Positions 46,996 through 55,105 of a DNA stretch of 64,000 nucleotides are shown here, in pieces. The notes under the pieces were generated by a model, which worked only from the letters and a program-made list of their open reading frames with translations, was not told the origin of the DNA and did not search any database. Source of the DNA: Methylobacterium tardum (GTDB taxonomy: Bacteria; Pseudomonadota; Alphaproteobacteria; Rhizobiales; Beijerinckiaceae); contig NZ_CP097484.1 of the NCBI RefSeq assembly GCF_023546765.1, positions 2,574,001 through 2,638,000 of the forward strand. The letters are read 5' to 3'. The position numbers and the translations under genes are program-made. Numbering within the stretch: the stretch's first letter is position 1; each line of letters begins with the position of its first letter.

Positions 46996-47672
46996 TGCCC
47001 GAACGCGTCGGCTGCAGCCTGTCCCGCCACGAGCAGCTCGTCGAAGACCTCGCGGGCGACCTCGAACCCGTGCGGCCGCTCCCGGCTCCGGGCCTGCGCG
47101 CGGCCCTGTGGCTCGGCTCGGCCCTGCTGATCGGCCTTGGGCTGGCGGCCTGGTTCGGCACCGGCGGGTTCATGCTGCGGATGCGCGTCCCCGATCTCGC
47201 CCTGGCGGCTGTGGGCGCCCTGCTGACCGCCGCTGCGGCCGCGTTCGCGGCGTTCGCCACCAGCGTGCCGGGTCGCTCGGCCGGCTGGGCGTTCCTGCCC
47301 GTGCCGCCGCTGGCCCTGTGGATCGGGGCGAGCGGTCTCGGCTGCCTGCGCGAGTGGGTCGCGCCGGGATCCGACATTCCGGGCGCCCACACGGTGACGG
47401 GCTGCTTCAGCTTCCTGATCTGCGTGTCGGTGCCCCTCTCGGCTCTGATCGTCGTGATGCTGCGACGCGCCTGCCCTCTGCGGCCGAATCTCACGGCGGC
47501 CCTGGGCGGCCTCGCGGTGGCCGCGGCGGCGGCGGCGCTGCTGATGCCGGTTCATCCGCACGACGCGACGGCGACCGACCTCCTGATCCACGCGGCGGCG
47601 GTCGCCATCGTCATCGCCCTGAACGGGCTGGCCGGGGGCAGGCTGATCGGCCGCGATGCCGGAACCGGCTGA
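46992..47672 (+). CDS. NrsF-type (DUF1109) anti-sigma factor
   Basis: A 226-residue membrane protein with about six helices (for example AALWLGSALLIGLGLAAWF and LALAAVGALLTAAAAAFAAF). The soluble N-terminus is followed by the pattern of DUF1109/NrsF, and Cys residues on the periplasmic side (GLGCLREWV; TGCFSFLICV) may sense redox or metal. The start overlaps the sigma factor stop (ATGATG). It holds the sigma factor inactive at the membrane until signalled; this is inferred from the paired arrangement. Confidence 0.85.
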   Translation: MMPERVGCSLSRHEQLVEDLAGDLEPVRPLPAPGLRAALWLGSALLIGLGLAAWFGTGGFMLRMRVPDLALAAVGALLTAAAAAFAAFATSVPGRSAGWAFLPVPPLALWIGASGLGCLREWVAPGSDIPGAHTVTGCFSFLICVSVPLSALIVVMLRRACPLRPNLTAALGGLAVAAAAAALLMPVHPHDATATDLLIHAAAVAIVIALNGLAGGRLIGRDAGTG

Positions 47673-47687
47673 GCGCCTGTCCCGGCC

Positions 47688-48179
47688 TCAATCCCCGTAG
47701 GGATCGCGGGCCGGCCAGTCCACGATCCGGTCCGGCAGCTCGTCCTCGGAAAATTCCTCCTCGTTGCCGGAGAGCCGGCCGCGGACCGAGATGCCGGCCT
47801 CGTGGACGCTCGAGGCCCGTCCCGAGATCAGGGGGTGCCACGGGTACAGCGGCTCACCGTCCCGCACGAGTCGGTAGGCGCAGGTCGGCGGCAGCCACGC
47901 GATCGTGCGCACCGCCTCGGGTGTCAAACGGACGCAGTCCGGCACCCGCTTCTGGCGGCGCGGGTAGTCGCGGCAGCGGCAGGTGAGCCCGTCGAGGAGC
48001 GTGCAGCCGACATCCGTGTGGTGGACCTCGCCGGTATCCTCGTCCTCGAGCTTCATCAGACAGCACCGGCCGCACCCGTCGCACAGGCTCTCCCATTCGG
48101 AGGGGCTCATGGCGTCGAGGGTCTTGGTCCGCCAGAACGGCTCGACGGCCCCGCGGCGCGGCGCCTCGGGCTTGGGCAT
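47688..48179 (-). CDS. YcgN/UPF0260-type cysteine cluster protein
   Basis: A 163-residue soluble protein with a dense Cys arrangement: [37 protein letters not shown] and [10 protein letters not shown], seven cysteines and more in the UPF0260 pattern, together with [21 protein letters not shown]. It may bind zinc or an Fe-S cluster; the function is unknown. ATG 48179 ([12 protein letters not shown]) is used. It lies convergent to the NrsF gene, and a family A palindrome lies upstream of it. Confidence 0.9.
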   Translation of the reverse strand: MPKPEAPRRGAVEPFWRTKTLDAMSPSEWESLCDGCGRCCLMKLEDEDTGEVHHTDVGCTLLDGLTCRCRDYPRRQKRVPDCVRLTPEAVRTIAWLPPTCAYRLVRDGEPLYPWHPLISGRASSVHEAGISVRGRLSGNEEEFSEDELPDRIVDWPARDPYGD

Positions 48180-48309
48180 CTTTCAGGTCTCTCGATTGGG
48201 AGGTGCGTCTCTCTGCCCGAGCCGCGGGACCGCTGCAAGCGTAGCCGCCGGCTCACGAGGGTGCGGATTTCCGGCGATGCGTGTGGCCGCGCCTTTCACG
48301 ACCAACGCC

Positions 48310-48421
48310 GTCATTTCGGGACTGCGGAGCAGGGCCCGGAATCCAGAGCCGCAGCCGGAGCCATAGAGGCGGCCGTCGGCGGTTCTGGGTTCCGGGCTCG
48401 CCTTCGGCGTCCCGGACCGAC
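48310..48421. repeat. palindromic intergenic repeat, family A copy 4
   Basis: A 112-bp inverted repeat from GTCATTTCGGGACTGCGGAG to GGCGTCCCGGACCGAC, with inner pair CCCGGAATCCAGAGCC and TGGGTTCCGGGCTCGC. It is the most diverged of four copies. It separates the UPF0260 gene from the PBP1A gene region. Confidence 0.75.
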
Positions 48422-48657
48422 GGGGGTCGATGGGCTCCAAGCCCGTTCGGCACAGCGGTGCGACCCGATCGCACCCTGGCGCGTTATGCCCAAGCTCGTC
48501 CGCGGCAATTCGCGAGACTGCGCAGAGCCTCGCCGACGGTTCCGGATCCTGCTATGGACGGGAGCGCCGCGCGGTGGTCCGGGCGCAGGCTTCGCGCCGG
48601 CGGCGCGGGTGCGTCACCATCCGCCGCAGAGGCGCTCGACAAGCCGGGTTCGACATC

Positions 48658-50952
48658 GTGCGCCTGCCGACGCTCACCGAGATCAAGATCCGCTTCGAAC
48701 GCGCCGCCCTCGCGTTCGACGCCTGGGTCAATGCCAGCCTGTACGACGGCGGCCAGTCCACCGGCGAGGCCTACGAGCGCTTCCAGCGTGTCATGAGCCG
48801 CTTCGCGGTGCGCGGTTGGAAGCGCGTCGCCCTCGACCTCACCAGCGAGGCCGTCACCATCGGCACTGGAGGCGCCGTACTGATGCTGGCACTGGCGCAG
48901 CCCGCCTTCCAGCTCACCAGCGAGAACTGGCTGAAGCAGCAGGACCTCGCCGTCACCTTCCTCGACCGCTACGGTACCGAGGTCGGGCGCCGCGGCATCA
49001 AGCACGATGACTCGCTCAAACTCGGCGAGTTTCCCGACATCATGATCAAGGCCCTGGTCTCAACGGAAGACCGGCGCTTCTACGAGCATTGGGGCATCGA
49101 CCCGATCGGCACCCTCCGGGCGCTCGTGAACAACTCGAAGGGCGGCGGCGGCACGCAGGGCGGCTCCTCGATCACCCAGCAGCTCGCCAAGAACCTGTTT
49201 TTGACGAACGAGCGCTCGCTCGAAAGAAAAGTGAATGAGGCGTTCCTGGCGCTCTGGCTCGAGAGCCATCTGACCAAGAACGAGATCCTGAAGCTCTACC
49301 TCGACCGGGCCTATATGGGCGGCGGCACCTTCGGCGCGGTGGCGGCGGCGGATTACTATTTCGGCAAGCCGCTCAAGGACATCAGCCTCGCCGAGGCCGC
49401 CATGCTGGCGGGCCTGTTCAAGGCGCCGACCAAGTACGCCCCGCACGTCAACCTGCCGGCGGCCCGCGCCCGGGCGGCGGACGTGCTGCATAACATGGTC
49501 GAGGCCGGCTTCGTCACCGAGGGCCAGATCCAGACGGCCCTGCGCAACCCGGCGACACCGGTGACCCGCACCCGCGACATCACCGCAGACTACTACCTCG
49601 ACTGGGCCTTCGGCGAGATCAAGGGCATGGCCGACGCCGGAAAGCTGCGCAACGACCGCGTGCTGACGGTGAAGACGCCCCTCGACCTCGCGGTCCAGAA
49701 GCGCGCCGACGAGGTGGTGGCCGACATCCTGCGCAAGTCCGGCGACGCCATGGATGTCGGCGAGGCCGCCATGGTCATCCTCGACCCCGACGGGGCGCTG
49801 CGCGCCATGGTCGGCGGCGCCGATTACGGCGAGAGCCAGTTCAACCGTGCCACGGACGCGCTGCGCCAGCCCGGCTCATCGTTCAAGCCCTACGTCTATT
49901 CCGCAGCCCTGGCCTCGGGCCTGTTCAAGCCCGACACGACGGTCGTCGACAGCCCGGTCTGCATTGGCAACTGGTGCCCGCAGAATTACGGCCGCTCCTA
50001 CGCCGGCCGAGTGCCGATGTGGCTCGCCGTGGCGAAGTCGATCAACACCATCCCGATCAAGATCTCGATCGCGCTGGGCAAGGCGATGGGCATCAGCCAC
50101 GAGGCCCGGGCCGCCAAGGCCGGGCGCGCGAAGATCACCGAACTGGCCCACAAGATGGGCATTACCTCGAACCTGATCGACACGGTCTCGATGCCGATCG
50201 GCTCGGACGAGGTGACGGTGATCGATCAGGCGGCCGGATACGCGGTGTTCGCCAACGGCGGCTTCCGGGCCAAGCCCTACGCGGCCATGGAGGTGAAGAA
50301 CTCCTCGGGCGAGGTGATTTACCGGCACGCCGACGAGGCGCCCGAGCGGGTGCTCTCGCCTCAGGTCGTGGCCGACATGAACTTCATGCTCAACAAGGTC
50401 GTCGAGGAAGGCACCGGCAAGCGGGCGCAGCTCGAGGGCGTGAAGGTCGCGGGCAAGTCCGGCACCACGAACGCCTACCGGGACGCGTGGTTCGTCGGCT
50501 ACACCGGCAATTACGTCGGCGCGGTCTGGTTCGGGAACGACGACCACACCTCGACCAACAAGCTGACCGGCGGCTCGCTCCCGGCCCAGACCTGGCACGA
50601 TGTGATGGAGCCGGCCCACCAGGGCATCGAGATCAAGGGGCTGCCGGGCCTGAAGGACAGCCCGCGCGCCGCCCAGCAGCAGGCCTCCGGCGGCCCGACG
50701 GCCCCGACCGACCCGAATGCCAGCGCCTACGGCAAGCTCTCGCGCCGCTCCTTCGAGGTCATCAGCGGCCTGAACGGCCTGTTCCGCACGGTCGACCGTG
50801 CGCCCGCCGCGGATCCCGCAGCTCGGTCCGGCGCCGCGGATCCGAAGTCCGGAAAGAAGCCCGACGACCGGGCATCGGCCGGGCCGGTGGGCCAGCCGCG
50901 TGCGGTCGCCGAGGGCGGCCGCTCGGCCGGCGGCTTCATCGAGATGCGGTGA
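48658..50952 (+). CDS. penicillin-binding protein 1A-type peptidoglycan synthase
   Basis: A 764-residue bifunctional transglycosylase/transpeptidase. GTG 48658 (VRLPTLTEIKIRFERAAL) gives a short cytosolic tail before a membrane helix (SEAVTIGTGGAVLMLALAQ). The glycosyltransferase domain has STEDRRFYEHWGIDP and GGSSITQQLAKNLFLTNERS; the transpeptidase domain has the Ser-x-x-Lys block RQPGSSFKPYVYSAAL (Ser near 406), SxN in VAKSINTIP and KSGTTNAYRDAWFVGYTGN. It polymerises and crosslinks peptidoglycan in the periplasm. The open frame extends upstream to 48430 through a palindrome with no credible start, so the N-terminus is uncertain. The C-terminus is Ala/Pro-rich. Confidence 0.92.
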   Translation: MRLPTLTEIKIRFERAALAFDAWVNASLYDGGQSTGEAYERFQRVMSRFAVRGWKRVALDLTSEAVTIGTGGAVLMLALAQPAFQLTSENWLKQQDLAVTFLDRYGTEVGRRGIKHDDSLKLGEFPDIMIKALVSTEDRRFYEHWGIDPIGTLRALVNNSKGGGGTQGGSSITQQLAKNLFLTNERSLERKVNEAFLALWLESHLTKNEILKLYLDRAYMGGGTFGAVAAADYYFGKPLKDISLAEAAMLAGLFKAPTKYAPHVNLPAARARAADVLHNMVEAGFVTEGQIQTALRNPATPVTRTRDITADYYLDWAFGEIKGMADAGKLRNDRVLTVKTPLDLAVQKRADEVVADILRKSGDAMDVGEAAMVILDPDGALRAMVGGADYGESQFNRATDALRQPGSSFKPYVYSAALASGLFKPDTTVVDSPVCIGNWCPQNYGRSYAGRVPMWLAVAKSINTIPIKISIALGKAMGISHEARAAKAGRAKITELAHKMGITSNLIDTVSMPIGSDEVTVIDQAAGYAVFANGGFRAKPYAAMEVKNSSGEVIYRHADEAPERVLSPQVVADMNFMLNKVVEEGTGKRAQLEGVKVAGKSGTTNAYRDAWFVGYTGNYVGAVWFGNDDHTSTNKLTGGSLPAQTWHDVMEPAHQGIEIKGLPGLKDSPRAAQQQASGGPTAPTDPNASAYGKLSRRSFEVISGLNGLFRTVDRAPAADPAARSGAADPKSGKKPDDRASAGPVGQPRAVAEGGRSAGGFIEMR

Positions 50953-50956
50953 GCGC

Positions 50957-51640
50957 ATGAAGCTCGCGATTCCCGAAGCCCTCGGCCGCATGTCGGCGGT
51001 CGAGGGGCCCCGGCGTAGCGGCGCCGTGCGGCTCGTCGCCCGCCTCTGGCGCAAGAGCTCCGTGGCGGGACTGGCCGTCTACGCCCTGGCGCTCGGCGGC
51101 GCCCTCGGCCTCGCCACAGCCGACTGGGCCACGAGCGGCGGCTATCCGTTCGGCGGCGTACAGGTGGGCGCCTGGACCGCATGGCCCCGGGCCGGCGCGG
51201 CGAATGCCGATCCGTACACGCGGGCAGTGAATGCCCGGCGGGGCGAGATCCCGCTCGCGGTCGGCGAGGGCCTGCTGATGACGGCGGCGGTGGACGATAC
51301 GGGCCGAGCCCTCGATGCCACCTGCACCTACCAGATCGGCGGCGCGACGCCCCCGGCCCGCGCCTGGACGCTCACGGTGGCGGGCCGCGGCCCGCGCGAG
51401 CCCGGTCGTCCGCCGGTGCGCGAGGGTTTCACCTCGACGGAGGTCCTGCGGACGCCCGATGGACGATTCACCGTGATGCTCGGGCCCGATGTCCAGCCCG
51501 GGAACTGGCTCCCGAGCCCCCGGGCGAGCGGCCCGGTGCGGCTGGCGCTGCGCCTCTACGACACACCGGCCGCCGCGAGCGTCGGATCCCTCGACCGCAC
51601 CTCGGTGCCGGCCATCACCCGCCTGGGATGCGCCTCGTGA
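50957..51640 (+). CDS. DUF1214 domain protein
   Basis: A 227-residue protein starting MKLAIPEALGRMSAVEGP, with one N-terminal membrane helix (GLAVYALALGGALGLATADW), then the DUF1214 pattern NADPYTRAVNARRGEIPLAV, GRALDATCTYQIGGATPPARAW and a C-terminal beta part. It lies 5 bp after the PBP1A stop and overlaps the following DUF1254 gene; the two DUFs usually occur as a pair. It is probably periplasmic. The function is unknown; relatives in single polypeptides are called DUF1254/DUF1214. Confidence 0.85.
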   Translation: MKLAIPEALGRMSAVEGPRRSGAVRLVARLWRKSSVAGLAVYALALGGALGLATADWATSGGYPFGGVQVGAWTAWPRAGAANADPYTRAVNARRGEIPLAVGEGLLMTAAVDDTGRALDATCTYQIGGATPPARAWTLTVAGRGPREPGRPPVREGFTSTEVLRTPDGRFTVMLGPDVQPGNWLPSPRASGPVRLALRLYDTPAAASVGSLDRTSVPAITRLGCAS

Positions 51641-52251
51641 GCCTGCGCTTCGTCTACGCCACGCTGCTCGGGCTCGTGATCGCCGGCATCGTCCACATCG
51701 CGGCGGTCCTGGCCATCCCGCACCTGTCGGAGACGGATGCCGTCTCGCGCGCCCGCACCAGCGAGAGTCTGGAGCATCCGCAGCCGATCTACACGGTCGC
51801 CACCGGCGACGACCCCTCCCCGCCAGAGGCCTGGCTGCCGATCCCGGATCCGGCGGTGGCGGTGGGCGTCTGCGCCTACGACCTGACCGACGGTCCCATG
51901 CGCGTCTCGGCCCGAACCGGTCCGCTGTCGCTGTCGCTCGCCGCCCATGCGCGGCGCGGCGCCTTCTATGCGGTGACCGATCAGGCGGCGGTCCGCGGCG
52001 CCCTCGACCTCGTGATCCTCACCCGCGCGCAGTTCGACGAGGCGCTCGCCGACGATGACGAGAACGACCCGAGCCGCGACGTGCGCATCGTCGCGCCGGA
52101 CAATCGCGGCTTCGTGGTGGTGCGGGTGATCGCCGGCCTGCCGAGCCAGCGCCCGGCCGCCAATGCCGCGGTCCAGGCCGTCTCCTGCTCGACCGACACG
52201 GCGACGGATGACACGTCGAAGGACACGTCCGGCAAGGGCACCGGCCGCTAG
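51628..52251 (+). CDS. DUF1254 domain protein
   Basis: A 207-residue protein with an N-terminal hydrophobic anchor (FVYATLLGLVIAGIVHIAAVLA) and a soluble domain ending in Thr/Asp/Lys-rich TDTATDDTSKDTSGKGTGR. Conserved parts are LSETDAVSRARTSES, DPAVAVGVCAYDLTDGP and FDEALADDDEND. ATG 51628 is used; GTG 51637, overlapping the DUF1214 stop, is the alternative. It is the second half of a DUF1214-DUF1254 pair of unknown function, probably located in the periplasm. Confidence 0.8.
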   Translation: MRLVSLRFVYATLLGLVIAGIVHIAAVLAIPHLSETDAVSRARTSESLEHPQPIYTVATGDDPSPPEAWLPIPDPAVAVGVCAYDLTDGPMRVSARTGPLSLSLAAHARRGAFYAVTDQAAVRGALDLVILTRAQFDEALADDDENDPSRDVRIVAPDNRGFVVVRVIAGLPSQRPAANAAVQAVSCSTDTATDDTSKDTSGKGTGR

Positions 52252-52259
52252 CGGCGGCT

Positions 52260-53078
52260 TCAGTCCTTCACGACAAGCGGGCCGGCCTGGGCGACCGGGA
52301 GCGGGACAGGTTCCAGGCCGCATCGCGCCGCGGCGTCGGGCGGCAGGAGCGGGTCGAGCAGGTTGCGGCGGGCCGCCAGCATCGTCAGCGACCGCTCCGC
52401 CCCGACCGACTCGGCGGCCGGCGCCTCGGCGAACAGGTGCTCCAGGGCGAACCGGTAACGCGCGAGCCGAAGCCCGGCCTCGACCCGCACCCAGGCGATG
52501 AGGCAGCGGTTCTCGGCGACGCGCTGCGCGGCCAGCCGGATGTCGGCATCGTTCAAGGTCTTGGCGAAGGGCAGGCTGCGCAGCCGGGCGGCATCCGCGT
52601 CGATGACCCGGGCCGCGAGCGCCGTGAAGATCGGGATCAGGCGGGCATCCGCGGTGGCGTCGTCGCCGAGCTGGCGATAGCGGGAAACGGGCGAGCGGGA
52701 CGGCGCGGCGGTCAGCGTCGCGTAATAGGCGCCGACCTCCTCGACGCGCCACGTGGCCGGCGTCGCATGGGCGCTCGCGAGGCCGAGCACGGCGTCCTGG
52801 AAGGCCGAGAAGGTGCTGGCGGGCTGCACGAAGCGCCAGGCGCGGTCGCGCAGCGCCTGCTCGTCGTCGGTCAGGCCCGAGTCCAGCAGCAGGCGTCCGC
52901 GGTCATGGGTGCTGAAGCTGCCCGTGGTGTCGATGAGGCCGTTCCAGACGCCCGTCCGCGGCCGCCCGAAATCGCCGCTCTGCGTGCAGGCCGCGAGCAG
53001 GGCCAGGGCTATGCCGGTCGGCAGGAGGCAGGCTGCCGTGCGGAAGCGGGTGATACGCCTTCTGTCCGGGACTGGCAT
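52260..53078 (-). CDS. putative lipoprotein of unknown function
   Basis: A 272-residue protein from ATG 53078 (MPVPDRRRITRFRTA). The signal LLPTGIALALLAAC ends in a lipobox Cys near residue 32, so it is likely lipid-anchored in the envelope. The mature part is helical with RPRTGVWNGLIDTTGSFST, LTDDEQALRDRAWRFVQP, YRQLGDDATADARLI and VAENRCLIAWVRVEAGLRLARY. I do not recognise the family. It converges with the DUF1254 gene, 8 bp apart. The short gene at 53126 lies just upstream on the same strand. Confidence 0.75.
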   Translation of the reverse strand: MPVPDRRRITRFRTAACLLPTGIALALLAACTQSGDFGRPRTGVWNGLIDTTGSFSTHDRGRLLLDSGLTDDEQALRDRAWRFVQPASTFSAFQDAVLGLASAHATPATWRVEEVGAYYATLTAAPSRSPVSRYRQLGDDATADARLIPIFTALAARVIDADAARLRSLPFAKTLNDADIRLAAQRVAENRCLIAWVRVEAGLRLARYRFALEHLFAEAPAAESVGAERSLTMLAARRNLLDPLLPPDAAARCGLEPVPLPVAQAGPLVVKD

Positions 53079-53125
53079 GAGAGAACCGTGGGAGACGTCG
53101 CGCGGCCGTCCGGGCATCCGCCCGC

Positions 53126-53338
53126 TCAGGAGGCGAGGCGCTCGTAGCGCACGCCGAGGAACAGCAGGATCTCGCCGCGCCGCTCGCCGGAGCGCGGGAT
53201 GCGGCAGGTCCGTCGCGCCTCCGGGCCGGGAAACGGGATGAGGACCGCCGAGGCGGCTGCGGTCGATTCGCGCATCGGGCCGATCGCCTGTGCGGGCAGA
53301 CGGGGGCAGCCGATCTCCTGTGGTTTGAAAAGCGTCAT
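53126..53338 (-). CDS. small hypothetical protein, 70 residues
   Basis: A 70-residue protein starting MTLFKPQEIGCPRLPAQAIG at ATG 53338, preceded by AGGAGCCGGAGACC. The C-terminal half (RTCRIPRSGERRGEILLFL) ends with a GVRYER motif. Small proteins with an 'EILLF.GVRYER' ending are common in Hyphomicrobiales as hypotheticals, to my recollection. There is no membrane helix or signal. It is codirectional with the putative lipoprotein gene, separated by 47 bp. Confidence 0.7.
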   Translation of the reverse strand: MTLFKPQEIGCPRLPAQAIGPMRESTAAASAVLIPFPGPEARRTCRIPRSGERRGEILLFLGVRYERLAS

Positions 53339-53518
53339 GGTCTCCGGCTCCTGTCGGCGGTCCGAGCATCCGGCCCGGGCCCTGCGGAGGGCGTCGGCAA
53401 GGGCTACGGAAACAATCCAGCACGCCATGGTTAACGGAGTCTTTCCGGGGCTCGACGGCTCGGACCAGGGTCCAGACGGGCGTGCAGGCGAGTTGGCGCG
53501 CGACTTGCGACTGTGGAT

Positions 53519-53585
53519 CTGCCCATGGCGGGCGTTTCCTCCCTTCGACTTCAAGGCCCTGCCCGGTCCCGGGCGGGGCCTTTTT
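53519..53585 (+). ncRNA. candidate small RNA with an anti-Shine-Dalgarno loop
   Basis: Just before an intrinsic terminator with no protein gene ahead of it, the sequence reads GCCCATGGCGGGC (a short hairpin) followed by unpaired GTTTCCTCCCTTCGACTTC. The TTTCCTCCC at 53535-53543 is complementary to a Shine-Dalgarno core, as in several alphaproteobacterial sRNAs (for example the alpha-r14/suhB type) that block ribosome binding on target mRNAs. The 5' end is unknown, and the exact start given here is a guess. This is inference from structure; no promoter is clear. Confidence 0.3.
53554..53585 (+). terminator. intrinsic terminator without an upstream protein gene
   Basis: AGGCCCTGCCCG pairs with CGGGCGGGGCCT (11-12 bp, one G-T) around a short loop and is followed by TTTTT. 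The fold is as good as a classical Rho-independent terminator on the plus strand. The nearest plus-strand gene upstream, the DUF1254 gene, ends 1.3 kb away, past a minus-strand gene, so an unannotated transcript must end here. Confidence 0.75.
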
Positions 53586-53777
53586 CTCGCCGGCGCGAAC
53601 CATCCTGCGTCCTGGAGGGCACAGCCCGGCGAGCCGCGGCCGCAACGGCCTCGTGCGGAACCCCTGTGGACCTCCGGTGCTTGCCTAGCGCCTGTCGCGA
53701 CCGATATGCCGGACGCGGGTGGAGGGGGGACCGCCACGTCGGTTCTCCGCCCGAGCGAAATTTGAGGACACCGCTGG

Positions 53778-54068
53778 ATGCGACTGGTTCCGGAACGATC
53801 CCTGCGCTTCTCCCGCCGCGGCCTGGCCACGGCGGCGCTGGCGCTGCTCGCGCTCAGCGCCGGCCCCGCCTACGCCCAACGCGAGGACCAGGGCTTGCAG
53901 CTTGGCTGTGCGAATGACTACTTCCGCCTCTGCGCCGGCGTCGACCCGAACAGCCAGGACGCGGACCGCTGCATGATGCGCAACCGTAAGCGCCTCTCGC
54001 CCGAATGCCGCTCCGCCATCGGCGACTACGACAAGCGCACGGGCAGCAAGTCGCTGTCCGACGATTGA
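53778..54068 (+). CDS. small secreted cysteine-containing protein
   Basis: A 96-residue protein: basic n-region ([16 protein letters not shown], twin-Arg-like RR) and a signal peptide ending near residue 34 (GPAYAQ). The mature part holds [22 protein letters not shown] and [16 protein letters not shown], four cysteines spaced as in small Cys-rich repeat proteins of alphaproteobacteria. It is probably periplasmic with two disulfides. The function is unknown. It lies 46 bp upstream of gshB, possibly on one message. Confidence 0.8.
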   Translation: MRLVPERSLRFSRRGLATAALALLALSAGPAYAQREDQGLQLGCANDYFRLCAGVDPNSQDADRCMMRNRKRLSPECRSAIGDYDKRTGSKSLSDD

Positions 54069-54114
54069 GGCGGCGCGCGGTCGAGGATCCCGCCGCCGGC
54101 AAGGGGCGTATTGG

Positions 54115-55071
54115 ATGAGCCTGACCGTCGCCGTTCAGATGGACCCGATCCAGAATATCCGGATCGCGGGTGACACCACCTTCGCCCTGCTGCTGGAAGC
54201 CCAGCGGCGGGGTCATTCCCTCGTGTACTACACGCCTGACCGGCTCTCGATGCAGGGCCGGCGCGTGACCGCGCGGGTCGAGCGGCTGACCGTCCAGGAC
54301 GTCGAGGGCGCGCATTTCACCCTGACGCCGCCGGAGCGGATCGACCTTGCGGAGACGGACGTGGTGCTGATGCGCCAGGATCCGCCCTTCGACATGGCCT
54401 ACATCACGGCCACCCACATGCTGGAGCGGATCCATCCGGAGACGCTGGTCGTCAACGATCCGTTCGAGGTCCGCAACGCCCCCGAGAAGCTGTTCGTCCT
54501 CGACTTCCCCGAGCTGATGCCGCCGACCCTGATCAGCCGCGACAAGGCGGAGATCGAGGCGTTCCGGCTGGAGCACGGCACCGTGGCGATGAAGCCGCTC
54601 CATGGGCACGGCGGCGCGGCCGTCTTCAAGGTCACCGAGAAGGATCCGAACTTCGGGTCCATGTTCGACCTGTTCGCCACGACCTTCCGGGAGGCCTGGG
54701 TGGTGCAGCGCTACCTCGACCGGGTCACCGAGGGCGACAAGCGCATCATCCTGGTGGATGGCGTCCCCATGGGCGCGGTCAACCGCGTCCCGGCCGCCAA
54801 CGACATCCGCTCGAACATGGTCCGGGGCGGCGCCGCCTCGGCGTCGGAACTGACCGAGCGCGAGCGCGAGATCTGCGCGACGATCGGCCCCGCGCTGGCG
54901 CGCCGCGGCCTGATCCTGGTGGGGATCGACGTGATCGACGGCCACCTCACCGAGATCAACGTGACCTCCCCCACCGGCATCCGGGCGATCCAGCGGCTCG
55001 GCGGCCCAGACCTGTCGGTGGCGGTATGGGATGCGATCGAGGCGCGGGTCGCGGCCCGAAAGGGCGTTTGA
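54115..55071 (+). CDS. gshB: glutathione synthetase
   Basis: A 318-residue ATP-grasp enzyme that joins gamma-glutamylcysteine and glycine. Typical features are [19 protein letters not shown] (about 4-22), [53 protein letters not shown] and [21 protein letters not shown]. The C-terminal [20 protein letters not shown] binds metal. Length (about 316 in E. coli) and motifs match. ATG 54115 is the start. Confidence 0.95.
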   Translation: MSLTVAVQMDPIQNIRIAGDTTFALLLEAQRRGHSLVYYTPDRLSMQGRRVTARVERLTVQDVEGAHFTLTPPERIDLAETDVVLMRQDPPFDMAYITATHMLERIHPETLVVNDPFEVRNAPEKLFVLDFPELMPPTLISRDKAEIEAFRLEHGTVAMKPLHGHGGAAVFKVTEKDPNFGSMFDLFATTFREAWVVQRYLDRVTEGDKRIILVDGVPMGAVNRVPAANDIRSNMVRGGAASASELTEREREICATIGPALARRGLILVGIDVIDGHLTEINVTSPTGIRAIQRLGGPDLSVAVWDAIEARVAARKGV

Positions 55072-55105
55072 TCGCCCTGCGCTGCGCGATCGATCCGCGC
55101 CGCCC

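Larger units (their letters stand above)
53339..53777. other. gene-free stretch with an orphan terminator
   Basis: No protein gene is supported in these 439 bases. The left part holds the ribosome site of the small minus-strand gene. The middle (53519-53585) contains a stable hairpin, an exposed TTTCCTCCC and an intrinsic terminator on the plus strand (annotated separately). The right part, to 53777, probably carries the promoter of the secreted Cys protein at 53778. Open frames on both strands here are Arg-rich shadows. Confidence 0.45.
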
